A stretch of DNA of 64,000 nt, taken from contig NZ_JABAIJ010000001.1 in assembly GCF_012641435.1 (NCBI RefSeq), positions 1,302,001 through 1,366,000 of the forward strand. Direction: 5' to 3'. How positions within the stretch are numbered: the stretch's first letter is position 1; each line of letters starts with the position of its first letter. Shown one piece after another: positions 44,729 to 54,179 of this stretch. This stretch comes from Rhizobium sp. P38BS-XIX (GTDB lineage: Bacteria > Pseudomonadota > Alphaproteobacteria > Rhizobiales > Rhizobiaceae). A model generated the notes under the pieces. It was not told where the DNA came from and ran no database searches. It saw only the letters and a list, made by a program, of their open reading frames with translations. Position numbers and translations under genes: made by a program.

Positions 44729-44736
44729 CGTGATAC

Positions 44737-44747
44737 TATAGTGGACA
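44737..44747 (+). promoter_or_regulatory. TATAGTGGACA box, near copy
   Basis: Starts 9 bases upstream of the XRE-cupin ATG, within an ACTATAGT palindrome. A second identical 11-base box is at 44924-44934. Probable operator for the XRE-cupin protein. Confidence 0.5.
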
Positions 44748-44923
44748 CTTGCGCTGATAACAATCCGGCTTCCATCTTCGACTCGCCGATAGCCTGCGTC
44801 GTGAAAGGCCTTGGTAATCTAGGAGAAACAGACGAAAATCCACATGCTCATCATATTTCACCGGGGATTATGGGAGGTCGTGACGAATTGCAAGCTTGAT
44901 GAGGCTCCCGGTTACCATAATAA

Positions 44924-44934
44924 TATAGTGGACA
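44924..44934 (+). promoter_or_regulatory. TATAGTGGACA box, far copy
   Basis: Identical to the box at 44737-44747 and in the same orientation, 81 bases before the GNAT start, next to an AT-rich stretch (ATAATAATATAG) that could be a -10 element. The pair suggests control of both divergent genes by one regulator. Confidence 0.5.
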
Positions 44935-45014
44935 GACACCAAAATCGGTGTATGACAGCATTTTCGAGCAGATTATACGCTCATCCAATGTGATGGACAG
45001 TTACGGAGTCAGCG

Positions 45015-45542
45015 ATGCAAATTCGCGATGCGAAAGACGACGATCTCACGGGGATAACCGCGATCTATAACGACGCCGTCGCCAATACCGCCGCGATCTG
45101 GAACGAGACGCAGGTCGATATCGTCAACCGCAGGCAATGGCTGCAGGATCGACACAAGCTCGGCTATCCGGTGCTGGTAGCGGCCGACGAGAGTGGCGAC
45201 GTTATCGGCTACGCCTCCTTCGGTGACTGGCGCGCCTTCGATGGCTATCGGCACACGGTCGAGCATTCCGTCTATGTCCGCAACGACCAATATCGCGGCG
45301 GCATCGGCAAGGCACTCATGATCGAACTGATTGGACGCGCCCGGGCAATCGGCAAGCATGCCATGGTGGCGGGTATCGAGGCAGGAAACGAGGCCTCGAT
45401 CCGCCTGCACGAGAAGCTAGGCTTCCAGCAGGTCGGACTGCTCCCGCAGGTCGGCACCAAATTCGGGCGCTGGCTCGATCTGGCGTTTCTGCAGCTCCTG
45501 CTCGATGAGCGCACCGACCCCGATGCCAAGCCGGCCGTCTGA
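45015..45542 (+). CDS. GNAT family N-acetyltransferase, phosphinothricin/amide-type
   Basis: 175 aa. IRDAKDDDLTGITAIYNDAVANTAAIWNETQVD at the start and the acetyl-CoA loop NDQYRGGIGKALMIELIGRARAIGKHAMVAGIEAGNEASIRLHEKLGFQQVGLLPQVGTKFGRWLDLAFLQL resemble PAT/bar-like enzymes that acetylate phosphinothricin, methionine sulfoximine or similar amino acid analogues (family landmarks RGGIGKALM and LHEKLGF). The divergent XRE-cupin gene and the two shared boxes suggest ligand-induced expression. Actual substrate unproven. Confidence 0.9.
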   Translation: MQIRDAKDDDLTGITAIYNDAVANTAAIWNETQVDIVNRRQWLQDRHKLGYPVLVAADESGDVIGYASFGDWRAFDGYRHTVEHSVYVRNDQYRGGIGKALMIELIGRARAIGKHAMVAGIEAGNEASIRLHEKLGFQQVGLLPQVGTKFGRWLDLAFLQLLLDERTDPDAKPAV

Positions 45543-45710
45543 GGCCAGGGTTGACCGCGTTGCCTGTCATCCTGGTTTCGCGACAAGCGCTTTACCGGCC
45601 ATTCTGAAACGGCAAGATCCACAGGGCTGTAAGCCCTACTGCCTTAGCCTGCAGCTTGCCGGAGCATTCCTTTTCGTCAGCCGCACCGTTCTCGCGGCCC
45701 GTCGATACAC

Positions 45711-46631
45711 CTAAACGGCCACCTCGGCCGCGATGGCGGCGTGTGGTTCATACCCCACGACTTCGAAATCCTCGATGCGATAGCCGTCGATGCTTTCGGG
45801 GCGACGCAACAGACGAAGGCTCGGAAATGGCTTCGGCTCGCGGCTCAACTGTTCACGGATCGCATCGAGATGGTTGAGATAGAGGTGGACGTCGCCCCCC
45901 GACCAAACCACCTCGCCCAGATCCATATCCACCTGCTGCGCGACCATGGCCAGCAACGCCGCCTGTTGGCTGATGTTGAAGGGATTGCCAAGGAAAAGGT
46001 CGCAGGAGCGCTGGAACACCATCAGGCTCAAACGCGGTCTCGTGCCGTCTTCCGCCGAAATATTCGAGACATGGAACTGATAGACCATATGGCAGGGATG
46101 CAGCGCCATATCGGTGAGCTCGCCGACATTCCACGCATGGAAGATCATGCGGCGGCTGCTGGGATTGGTCTTCAGCTCCTGAATGACCGATGCCACCTGA
46201 TCGTGCACCCGTCCCTCGGCATCGCGCCACTGCCGCCACTGCTTGCCATAGACAGGGCCGAGGTCACCCCATTGAAGGGCGAAAGCCTCGTCCTCCAGGA
46301 TGCGCTTCTCGAAGCTGACCTGATCGATATCCTCGCCGGTGGCCTTGCGATATTTCGCCAGCGGCCAGTCACTCCAGATCCGCACATTCTCCTTGAGGAG
46401 ATTGCGGATATTGGTGTCGCCGGTGAGGAACCAGAGCATTTCCTTGATGGCGAGCTTCCAGTAGACGCGCTTGGTGGTGAAGATCGGGATCTGGCCCTTC
46501 GACAGATCGAAACGCATCATCGCACCGAGACCACTCAAGGTGCCCACGCCCGTGCGGTCGATCCGGCGATCGCCATGCGCGAGCAGGTGCTCCATCAGGT
46601 CGAGATATTGATACTCCGGGTGACGAGCCAT
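45711..46631 (-). CDS. thyA: Thymidylate synthase
   Basis: 306 aa. Methylates dUMP to dTMP using methylene-tetrahydrofolate, giving dihydrofolate that FolA recycles. Visible motifs: YLDLMEHLLAHGDRRIDRTGVGTLSGLG, the dUMP/catalytic segment MALHPCHMVYQFHVS with the nucleophilic Cys, RSCDLFLGNPFNISQQAALLAMVAQ and VWSGGDVHLYLNHLDAI. ATG 46631 (MARHPEYQ), preceded by GGAGCGGAAG, is chosen; a longer N-terminal reading from 46670 lacks a good site. The strand and place agree with the conserved thyA-folA-hflKC cluster. Confidence 0.97.
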   Translation of the reverse strand: MARHPEYQYLDLMEHLLAHGDRRIDRTGVGTLSGLGAMMRFDLSKGQIPIFTTKRVYWKLAIKEMLWFLTGDTNIRNLLKENVRIWSDWPLAKYRKATGEDIDQVSFEKRILEDEAFALQWGDLGPVYGKQWRQWRDAEGRVHDQVASVIQELKTNPSSRRMIFHAWNVGELTDMALHPCHMVYQFHVSNISAEDGTRPRLSLMVFQRSCDLFLGNPFNISQQAALLAMVAQQVDMDLGEVVWSGGDVHLYLNHLDAIREQLSREPKPFPSLRLLRRPESIDGYRIEDFEVVGYEPHAAIAAEVAV

Positions 46632-46869
46632 CTTCCGCTCCGCGATCGCTTGAGGGTCTTGAAGCGGCATAAGAGCACCCGCGGCCGACTGCCGCCGCAC
46701 GCCCGGCCGATTCCTTGCTTGCGATTTTAGTGACAAGCCGAGACGAAACCAACCGCGCCTGAGCGTAATTCAGCCAAATCTCTTCGCTGCTGACCCAAAC
46801 CGATGATTTCAACGAAGCATTTATGACAATTCCCCTTCCCTTCGCCCACGGAAAACACTATATCAGCCG

Positions 46870-47215
46870 TGCCGGTCTTCGGGCCGGCTATGGCGATAAA
46901 TGAGCGGTGTAATAAACCTATTGGACCCGGGGGCGGTACCCGGCGCCTCCACCAAAAACCGGCCGGTGACATTCACGGCAGACCGGCTTTTGATGGGGGC
47001 GAAACAGGATCGACAAGGGTGTAAAGATCGACTTTTCGCTCGGCATTGTACCACCGTTATCGGGCTAAAATTGTAGTTGCAAACGACAACTATGCGGAAG
47101 CTCGTCTCGCTGCTTAATCGCGGTGTGACACTTCAAATAAAGTCCTAAGGGGTCGCACTCTTAGGCGGGGTTCGAAGGCACCTGGCAACAGAAGCCTTCA
47201 CCTTATCCTTCAGTG
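46870..47215 (+). ncRNA. ssrA: Two-piece (circularly permuted) tmRNA
   Basis: Transfer-messenger RNA that rescues stalled ribosomes and tags the unfinished protein. The acceptor piece is upstream: T arm CCGGG-GGCGGTA-CCCGG and 3' end CGCCTCCACCA ending at 46954. After a 40-base spacer, the coding piece starts at 46995 with GGGGGCG, which pairs exactly with CGCCTCC. The tag frame at 47079-47117 reads ANDNYAEARLAA then TAA, with GCA as resume codon. Downstream are CCTAAG/CTTAGG and GAAGGC/GCCTTC stems. Permuted two-piece ssrA is normal in Alphaproteobacteria. The outer ends (46870 and 47215) are estimates. Confidence 0.92.
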
Positions 47216-47323
47216 CTATATTATACTATGACGAGACGACGACTCGCGCATGGGGCTTTTCCGGCAGCGTTCGGCGTGGCATAAGCCTTAAAAAAAACAT
47301 GGGCTAACGAAAGACAGGAAAGC

Positions 47324-47830
47324 ATGGCGCAGGATCATATCCGCTACGACATTTTGGCACAGGACGCCCTGCGTGGAGTAATCCGCAAGGTGTTGACCGA
47401 GGTCGGCGCCACCGGCCGTCTGCCCGGTGACCATCATTTCTTCATTACCTTCCTCACCGGCGCTCCCGGCGTTCGCATATCGCAGCACTTGAAGTCGAAG
47501 TATCCGGAGCAGATGACCATCGTCATCCAGCATCAATTCTGGGATCTGAAAATCACCGAAAGCCTGTTCGAAATCGGCCTGTCCTTCTCGGATGTTCCCG
47601 AAAAGCTGGTGATCCCGTTCAATGCGATCCGCGGCTTCTACGACCCCTCCGTCAACTTCGAACTGGAGTTCGATGTGCCTTTGGCAGACGAGGAGGAAAT
47701 CGAAACCAGCGAGATCACCGCCTACCCGGTTCCGGCCGAGGGCGCGGAAGAGCCCGCAGCGCAGAAGGAAGGCGAGGAAAAGAAGCCGGGTTCGGTTGTC
47801 TCCCTCGATGCATTCCGAAAGAAGCAGTAA
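47324..47830 (+). CDS. sspB: ClpXP adaptor protein SspB (alpha type)
   Basis: 168 aa. Alphaproteobacterial SspB delivers ssrA-tagged proteins to ClpXP. The folded substrate-binding part covers about residues 1-115 (YDILAQDALRGVIRKVLTEVGATGRLPGDHHFFITFLTGAPGVRISQHLKSKYPEQMTIVIQHQFWDL; landmarks GDHHFFITF and HQFWDL), followed by a flexible acidic linker (ADEEEIETSEI) and the C-terminal ClpX-binding tail VVSLDAFRKKQ. AGGAAAG precedes ATG 47324. It is the first protein gene after ssrA, which encodes the tag it recognises. A hairpin (47839-47858) follows. Confidence 0.94.
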   Translation: MAQDHIRYDILAQDALRGVIRKVLTEVGATGRLPGDHHFFITFLTGAPGVRISQHLKSKYPEQMTIVIQHQFWDLKITESLFEIGLSFSDVPEKLVIPFNAIRGFYDPSVNFELEFDVPLADEEEIETSEITAYPVPAEGAEEPAAQKEGEEKKPGSVVSLDAFRKKQ

Positions 47831-47838
47831 GACCTGTT

Positions 47839-47858
47839 GGGGAAGCATTTGCTTCCCC
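47839..47858 (+). terminator. Hairpin after sspB
   Basis: Perfect 8-bp stem GGGGAAGC / GCTTCCCC with a 4-nt loop followed by TTTCC, 8 bases after the sspB stop. It may end transcription partly, and the DUF4169 gene starts 25 bases further on. Confidence 0.5.
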
Positions 47859-47883
47859 TTTCCAATTGGGAAGAGGAAGTCCG

Positions 47884-48078
47884 ATGAGCGCGGAAATCGT
47901 CAATCTGCGTCAGTTTCGCAAGAAGCAGGTTCGCTCAGAGAAGGAAAAGCAGGCCGAGCAGAATCGCATCAGCTTCGGCCGAACCAAGACAGAAAAGAAT
48001 CTCACCAAAGCGCTCAACGACAAGGCTTCAAAGACCCATGAAGCAGGCCGCATTGAGCCTCCGAAATCAGACGAGTAA
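47884..48078 (+). CDS. DUF4169 family protein
   Basis: 64 aa, highly basic and charged: AEIVNLRQFRKKQVRSEKEKQAEQNRISFGRTKTEKNLTKAL. Small proteins of this kind are conserved in Alphaproteobacteria and commonly sit next to sspB. The function is unknown. I choose ATG 47884, which has GGAAGAGGAAG upstream, rather than an earlier ATG-like start. It starts 53 nt after sspB in the same direction and may be co-transcribed. Confidence 0.9.
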   Translation: MSAEIVNLRQFRKKQVRSEKEKQAEQNRISFGRTKTEKNLTKALNDKASKTHEAGRIEPPKSDE

Positions 48079-48183
48079 CGGCAACGCCGGCAAAAAAACT
48101 TCATAAATCAGTTGCTTGCTCCCGCATTTTGAATCATTTTTAGAAACACCCCCGCCCTCTCCGATTTTTTGATCGATCTGCCG

Positions 48184-48396
48184 ATGATCCGTAAACATTC
48201 CGCGACGCTGCATGGCCATCGCACAAGCTTCTCCCTTGAGGATGCCTTCTGGACAGAGCTGAAGGCGATCGCCACTGCGCGCGGCATCTCGCTTGCGGCA
48301 CTAATTTCTGAAATCGATGATGGGCGCGAGGCAGGCAGCAATCTGTCTTCTGCGCTGCGCCTTTATGTCCTCAAGTGGCTGAAAGAGCGCAACTAG
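48184..48396 (+). CDS. Ribbon-helix-helix domain protein (RHH_4)
   Basis: 70 aa. The sequence IRKHSATLHGHRTSFSLEDAFWTELKAIATARGISLAALISEID is a ribbon-helix-helix DNA-binding fold of the RHH_4 family, with the short C-terminal tail RLYVLKWLKERN. Such proteins act as dimeric repressors. It belongs to the sspB / DUF4169 / RHH_4 neighbourhood of Rhizobiales. A TTG at 48169 is an alternative start; ATG 48184 gives the usual N-terminus. Target unknown. The next 188 bases (to 48584) hold no gene. Confidence 0.85.
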   Translation: MIRKHSATLHGHRTSFSLEDAFWTELKAIATARGISLAALISEIDDGREAGSNLSSALRLYVLKWLKERN

Positions 48397-48584
48397 CCAC
48401 TCCAGACAAGCGCGTTGCCACCACCATAGCGAAATCGCGCGAAAGCAAAGCGATGGGGCAACACCTTCGTTATTCGAAGCACAGCTCAAAGGCTGTCGTC
48501 CCCGACCTCGGGGGCAGACGTAGACTAATCAACAAAAACCACGGGATCGCAACCGCGAGCAATCAACGCCCTGCGGAGCCAAGA

Positions 48585-51500
48585 CTATTGGGCCGTTCCC
48601 GGCGTCATATTGAGATTCAGTGGTGGCACATTCGCCGGGGCTTGGCTATTCGGCACGGGTGATGGCTGTGCCTCGGCCTTGGCGCGAGCATCGGCGGCGG
48701 CCTTCGCCTTGGCGTCCTCTTCAGCTTGCTTCGCCTTTGCCTCTTGCTCGGCCTGCTGAGCCTTGGCAGCGTCCTCCGCCTGCTTTTGAGCGGCGGCTTG
48801 ACGTGCCAAGTCGCGCAAACGGACCTCTTCAGCACGCCGTTGCTGCTCGATGGCTGCATCCCGCTGGCGTTGCGCCTCGCGCGCGACAGCGGTGTATTTA
48901 TAAAGGGCAACTTCGCGCCGAAGCCGCTGCTTCTCAAGTACATTGGCTTGCAGGCGCTCGACACGCCGGCGCTCCCGCTCGAACGCACGCACCGAAAGGA
49001 AACTGGTAACATCGGTCACATCCATCGTGCGACCGGGTGAGGCCAGAGAGCCGGCAAAATCAAGACGCAGAGCCGGTTCAGCACCGCTCTGCGCTTCAGC
49101 CGCAGCATTGAAAGTGACGCCAAGCGATCCGCGCAAACGCTCGTCCGGCAGGCTGATTTCCGCATTGCCGGAGAGTTTCGCCAGATCGTTGCTGGACGCG
49201 ATATTCGTGGCGCGCGCGACACCGGCGGAAATATTGAACGGGATGCTGGCCGCCGGCAACACGGCTTCGCCGTTGTTGAGCAGCGTCTGTACGATCGGCA
49301 GCACCTTGTCGGCCGTGATATCGCCCTGGATCTGATCCGTCGCCGACAGCAAAGGCGGCAACACCGAGAGATTGAGGCCGCGGACATGCGTCTCGCCAAG
49401 CTTCGCCTCACCCGAACCACTGGCATTGGCCGCGAGTTCCGCAACGCTCTTGCCACTGGCTTCGACACTCATTCCAAGACCGAAGCGGCCCGTCGCCAAC
49501 GGCGCGCCATCGCGCTGCCAGGCGACTGCGGCCAGATCGCCGTTTGCCAGATTGAGCTTGGTCTGCATCAGCCCGGTGCCATCGGAATTAGCCATCATCA
49601 GGCTGCCGCTCAGCGTGCCGCCATTCCATCCACCGCTGACATCGTTCAGCCGCAGTTCCTCACCCTTGTAGACGGCATTCCCGGTAAAGTTGGAGATCGG
49701 GCCGAATATGCCGGGCCACAATTGTTTTGCCGATAGCTTGACGCCGATATCGAGGCCTGTGAAGGCCGGCAATCCAAGCTTCTCCTTGGAGAGATTGCCC
49801 GTCTTGGCGTCCGTTATCGGCCCATAGATCGCTTCAGCCAGCCAGCTCAGATCCGCCTTGTCGAGGGCCAGTTCACCCGTTGCCTTGATACTCGGTGCTT
49901 TCCGATCGAAGGTCAGCACACCCGAGACATTGTTGTCGGCAAGCACACCCTTCATATCGGAGAACGCGATCTTCTCGGGGCTGAGGGCCGCATTTGCCTG
50001 GAATTTGACCGGCAGGCCGGTCCCCATCTGCGGCGTGCCGATACCGTTCATGACGAAATAGGGGTCCAGATCGGCGCTTTCGAGCGACAGGGCAATATTG
50101 CCGTTGAGAAAGTTGTCGGGACGCACATCGACCTTGCCGGTCGCCGTGAACGAAGTCTTGTCCGTCGCAAACGTCAAGGCCGCGTCCGCCGGATCGGTGC
50201 CGGTTGCCGATACCTTCAGCGTCAGACGGCCATTGGCATCCGCCTCGACAGGCAAGGGATCGAGACCGGCCTGGCCGAAGAGAATGGACGTGATCGAATT
50301 TTCAAGCGTGCCTTCCAGGGTCGTCGTACCCTTGCCGGTAAACGCCGAGAGATCGGACATGCGATAATCGAAATTGACGCGGCTGCCGTTCGAGACGCCA
50401 GCGAGCGTCACGGTCAAGGCATTGTCCTGATCGCCGCCAAGCGTCACGGCACCGCGAAGCGCCGTATTTCCATACCAGGCAGCGTTGCGCACCAGCCGGT
50501 CCATGACAGGATGATGCGGCAGATGCTGCCGCATCATCTCGAAGAAGGGACCGGGATCGGCGGCCTTGAAGGTGATCTCGCCGGATCCCTTGTAGTCTGA
50601 TGGCGAACCGTCGGCGCGTCCCGTCGCGGTGATCTCCGCGCCGGCGACATTGCGAACGGAAAGCTTGTCGAGCGTGAGCGCACCGCTCGCGATAGAGAAG
50701 GACGTATCGACGTCCTCCGCCGGCACGCCAAAGGCCATGAACTTGCCGGACTTCAGATGCGCGGTAATGCGATGGCTGAACAGGGAATCGCTGCCATCCT
50801 GACCGGTAAACAGCCCCGTCAGTGCTCGCAGGGCATCGAGATCGAATGCATCGCCGGTCAGATCGACGGCGAGCGTCGGCGGGTTCTTGTCGTTTGCCGA
50901 ATTCGGCGCCCGGCGATCGATATGCCCCTTCAGAGTCGCCGGCCCCACAGCGATCTCAAGATTATCGAAACGCTGCTCCTCGTGACGCAAACTGACGTCG
51001 GCTGAGAAACCTGCCTGCCGCAGTTGACGGATCGCGGGATCGACAGAACCGACGAGCCAGGACGCCAAGCCGGACGGTTGATTGGAAGCAACGACCAGAT
51101 TGCCGATAAAATTCGGCTCGCCCTGCAGCATGAGATTGCCCCGCGCCTCGACTTGGGTGCGGCCCGGCAGAGTTCCGATCGCATGATCGATCTTCCACCC
51201 CGTCCCTGCGGGTTCCAGATCCATCTGGACATCGCGAACGGTCGTATCGCCGGCAACGATCGCCGGCAGGCGGAACGTCGCTTTGCCGGGCACTTGCGGC
51301 ACCGGAATTTCCGCTGCGATCGCAATCAGACTATTCAGTCGCTGGCGTGCCGAGATCGCCGGATTCCGGTTGGTCTTGCCATTGGAACCCTTGTTGTTGC
51401 CCAGGCGATTGACGTCGATTTGCTGGCCGTCGGCGGTCAGCAGGAATTCCGGCTTCGTGCCGGTATCCAGCGTCGCCTCGCCCGTGACGACATAGGGGTC

Positions 51501-52355
51501 GTCGGCGCCGCCAACTTCCAGGCGATATTCTGGCACCCGAATACGATCGTTGGTCAGCTCAAATCGGCCCTTGAAGCGAGGCTGCGCCTTCTGCTCAGCC
51601 GGATCGTGGGACTGCTTGTCGTCGATCCCTGCCGTAAAGGAGCCCATATAGTCCGGCTTGCTGTCGACGAGCTTCAGCTCGCCGTCCAGATCGACGTTGA
51701 CCGGATGGCGATCCGGCATCAGCCGGGTGCGAACGCGCAGGACGCCATTGTCGTCAGGCTGGCTGCTGGAGATCGTGAAGTTGCCATGCTCGCCGTCAAG
51801 CGCCGCATCGCCTTCGATACGCCATGGGCCAGCCAGAGACTTGGCGGACATTTCCGCATTGAGGCCCGCGACATGCCGGGTCCGGCCGGATTGCTCGTCG
51901 ATAAAAAGCACGTCGCCGTCTTCGACATGAACGCTTTCAAGCACCACCGACTTGGCGGGAATCTCGGGCTGGCTGCCGCGCATCCAGTCCAGAGTCCCGT
52001 CTTTCGCCAGGCGCAAGCGCACCTTCGGCTTCGACACGCGCATATCGAAAATCAGCGCCTCGCCGGAAAGGAACGGCGCAAGCTCGGCATCCATGGAGAA
52101 TTCGGCAATCTGGACCAGCGGCGTGCCGTCAGCCTCCTGGCCGACACGGACATCGTGCAAGGTGACGGATGGAAACGGTAGGAGGCGCGCATCGACGGTA
52201 CCGTGCACGGTTACCTTTTTGCCGATGATCCGGCTCGCCTGATCCTCGAAATTCTTGCGAAAATCGGTCCAGTCTATGAAGAGCGGAGCAAGCAGCGCCA
52301 CGAACAGCACCACCACGAGCAATCCACCCAGAAAAACCAGGACCCTACCTAACAA
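48585..52355 (-). CDS. AsmA family protein (AsmA-like outer-envelope biogenesis protein)
   Basis: 1256 aa. One N-terminal membrane anchor (VLVFLGGLLVVVLFVALLAPLFI) and a long AsmA-type extracytoplasmic region: DWTDFRKNFEDQASRIIGKKVTVHGTVDARLLPFPSVTLHDVRV, then repeated beta-rich segments similar to TamB/AsmA phospholipid-transport bridges. The last 150 residues are a charged coiled coil (ERERRRVERLQANVLEKQRLRREVALYKY and KQAEDAAKAQQAEQEAKAKQAEEDAKAK) and a Pro-rich tail. The start is a TTG at 52355, uncertain. AsmA-like proteins support lipid movement to the outer membrane; the exact role here is not known. Confidence 0.9.
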   Translation of the reverse strand: MLGRVLVFLGGLLVVVLFVALLAPLFIDWTDFRKNFEDQASRIIGKKVTVHGTVDARLLPFPSVTLHDVRVGQEADGTPLVQIAEFSMDAELAPFLSGEALIFDMRVSKPKVRLRLAKDGTLDWMRGSQPEIPAKSVVLESVHVEDGDVLFIDEQSGRTRHVAGLNAEMSAKSLAGPWRIEGDAALDGEHGNFTISSSQPDDNGVLRVRTRLMPDRHPVNVDLDGELKLVDSKPDYMGSFTAGIDDKQSHDPAEQKAQPRFKGRFELTNDRIRVPEYRLEVGGADDPYVVTGEATLDTGTKPEFLLTADGQQIDVNRLGNNKGSNGKTNRNPAISARQRLNSLIAIAAEIPVPQVPGKATFRLPAIVAGDTTVRDVQMDLEPAGTGWKIDHAIGTLPGRTQVEARGNLMLQGEPNFIGNLVVASNQPSGLASWLVGSVDPAIRQLRQAGFSADVSLRHEEQRFDNLEIAVGPATLKGHIDRRAPNSANDKNPPTLAVDLTGDAFDLDALRALTGLFTGQDGSDSLFSHRITAHLKSGKFMAFGVPAEDVDTSFSIASGALTLDKLSVRNVAGAEITATGRADGSPSDYKGSGEITFKAADPGPFFEMMRQHLPHHPVMDRLVRNAAWYGNTALRGAVTLGGDQDNALTVTLAGVSNGSRVNFDYRMSDLSAFTGKGTTTLEGTLENSITSILFGQAGLDPLPVEADANGRLTLKVSATGTDPADAALTFATDKTSFTATGKVDVRPDNFLNGNIALSLESADLDPYFVMNGIGTPQMGTGLPVKFQANAALSPEKIAFSDMKGVLADNNVSGVLTFDRKAPSIKATGELALDKADLSWLAEAIYGPITDAKTGNLSKEKLGLPAFTGLDIGVKLSAKQLWPGIFGPISNFTGNAVYKGEELRLNDVSGGWNGGTLSGSLMMANSDGTGLMQTKLNLANGDLAAVAWQRDGAPLATGRFGLGMSVEASGKSVAELAANASGSGEAKLGETHVRGLNLSVLPPLLSATDQIQGDITADKVLPIVQTLLNNGEAVLPAASIPFNISAGVARATNIASSNDLAKLSGNAEISLPDERLRGSLGVTFNAAAEAQSGAEPALRLDFAGSLASPGRTMDVTDVTSFLSVRAFERERRRVERLQANVLEKQRLRREVALYKYTAVAREAQRQRDAAIEQQRRAEEVRLRDLARQAAAQKQAEDAAKAQQAEQEAKAKQAEEDAKAKAAADARAKAEAQPSPVPNSQAPANVPPLNLNMTPGTAQ

Positions 52356-52603
52356 TGCGCACCGTCTCCAATCTGCATTCCAAATAAACGATCAACCGTA
52401 ACCTATTCGAGCACATACACCAGATCGCCCCGAATAAGCACGCTTCTATCGAACCTCATTGCAAAATCGCATCATTTTTATGAAGCCTGCGGCGTGATTT
52501 AGCGCATCCCCGCAGCTTTCCATGACCTGAGTTGGGAAAAGTGCCCGTAGCCTAGCGCCATTCACGCCGGTAGCAAGCCAAGATCATGGGAATGCTTCAC
52601 TTT

Positions 52604-54016
52604 TCAATGAGGGTGGAAGATTTTTCCGGGATTGAAGATGGCGTCAGGATCGAGCGCCTCCTTAACCTGACGCATCAGGTCGACCGCGTTGCCCAATTCC
52701 TGCTCGAGAAATGTCATCTTGCCCTGCCCGATCCCATGCTCGCCGGTGCAGGTCCCGCCCATCGCCAGTGCACGGGCATTGAGGCGCGCAACGAAATCCT
52801 CGATGACGGCGATTCCCTCCGGCGTCTTGTCGTCGAACAGTGCGAGCACATGGAAGTTGCCATCGCCCGCATGCCCGACGATCGGCGCAAGCAAGCCATG
52901 CGCCTCGATGTCGGCCTGGGTCTCGACGACGCACTCGGCCAGCCGTGAAATCGGCACGCAGACATCCGTCGAAAGGGCTGCCAGTTCGGGCGCCAGCGCA
53001 CGGCATGCCCAGTAGGCATCGTGGCGAGCCTTCCAGAGCTTGTTGCGCTCCTCGGCGTTGGCGGTCCAAACGAAGTCGCCGCCGCCGCATTCGGCCGCGA
53101 TCTCGGCAAACTGCTCGGATTGCAGCGCCACCGTCTCGTCCGTGCCGTGGAACTCGAGAAAGAGCGTGGGCTTTTCGTCGTAGGTCAGGCCGGAATAGCG
53201 GTTGCACGCGCGAATCTGCATGGCATCCAGCAGCTCGATGCGCGCGACGGGCACACCCATCTGGATGGTCAGGATAACAGCATCGCAAGCAGCCTTGATG
53301 TCGGGAAATGCACAGACGCCGCCCGCGATCTTTTGCGGAATACCCTGCAGCCGCAACGTGATCGACGTCAGCACACCAAGCGTTCCCTCCGCACCGACGA
53401 AAAGGCGGGTCAAATCATAACCGGCGGAGGATTTTCGGGCGCGGCGCGCTGTGCGGATCTCCTCGCCCTTCGCGGTGACGACGGTCACTGCCAGGACATT
53501 GTCCTTCATCGTGCCATAGCGCACGGCATTCGTACCGGAAGCCCGCGTGGAGGTCATACCGCCGATCGAGGCATTGGCACCCGGATCGATGGGAAAGAAT
53601 AGGCCTGTGTCGCGCAGGTAGACATTCAGCTCCTCGCGCGTGATTCCAGGCTCGACCGTGCAGTCCAGATCCTCGGCATTGACTTCAAGCACACGATTCA
53701 TCCGGCTGAAATCGATGGAAATTCCACCCTGCGGCGCATTTACCTGCCCCTCGAGCGACGAGCCCGTGCCGAAAGGGATGACCGGCACCCTGTGTTCGGC
53801 GCATGTCTTGACGACGGCCTGCACATCCTCACTGGTCTCGGCAAAAACCACGCCATCGGGTAGCTGCGACGGAATATAGGTCGTCGTATGGGCATGCTGG
53901 GCGCGAAAACTTTCACCCGTCTGGAAACGCTCTCCAAAAGCCTGTTTCAGCACTCCGAGAACGGCTTTGATCCCCGTTTCGTTGCGCGTTCCCGACTTCG
54001 CGTCAGCCAGAGCCAT
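52604..54016 (-). CDS. FAD-linked oxidase, D-lactate dehydrogenase (cytochrome)-like
   Basis: 470 aa. FAD-binding type 4 domain at the N-terminus (VIPFGTGSSLEGQVNAPQGGISIDFSRMNRVLEVN) and FAD-oxidase C domain at the end (CTGEHGIGQGKMTFLEQELG, DPDAIFNPGKIF). In this family (DLD1, GlcD) electrons pass from a 2-hydroxyacid to cytochrome c or quinone. Segment GHAGDGNFHVLALF matches the family. No glcE/glcF partner is nearby, which favours a DLD1-type D-lactate dehydrogenase over glycolate oxidase. Monocistronic. Confidence 0.92.
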   Translation of the reverse strand: MALADAKSGTRNETGIKAVLGVLKQAFGERFQTGESFRAQHAHTTTYIPSQLPDGVVFAETSEDVQAVVKTCAEHRVPVIPFGTGSSLEGQVNAPQGGISIDFSRMNRVLEVNAEDLDCTVEPGITREELNVYLRDTGLFFPIDPGANASIGGMTSTRASGTNAVRYGTMKDNVLAVTVVTAKGEEIRTARRARKSSAGYDLTRLFVGAEGTLGVLTSITLRLQGIPQKIAGGVCAFPDIKAACDAVILTIQMGVPVARIELLDAMQIRACNRYSGLTYDEKPTLFLEFHGTDETVALQSEQFAEIAAECGGGDFVWTANAEERNKLWKARHDAYWACRALAPELAALSTDVCVPISRLAECVVETQADIEAHGLLAPIVGHAGDGNFHVLALFDDKTPEGIAVIEDFVARLNARALAMGGTCTGEHGIGQGKMTFLEQELGNAVDLMRQVKEALDPDAIFNPGKIFHPH

Positions 54017-54179
54017 AGTCCGAATCTCCCATCGCGATCATTCGAGGGCGTTAACCCTTTGGCCGGTTCTATGAGACATCGGCGCGACGCTGTCCAGTCA
54101 AGAAAAAGCCGCACGTGACGGATGCAATGCGCGACCCAACCAAACCCCGTTGCCGACCTTATCGAAGGTCTTTCATCCC

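Noticed and set aside
48490..48520. GC-rich hairpin-like stretch upstream of AsmA end
   Set aside because: Weak arms and no T-run; not distinguishable from background.
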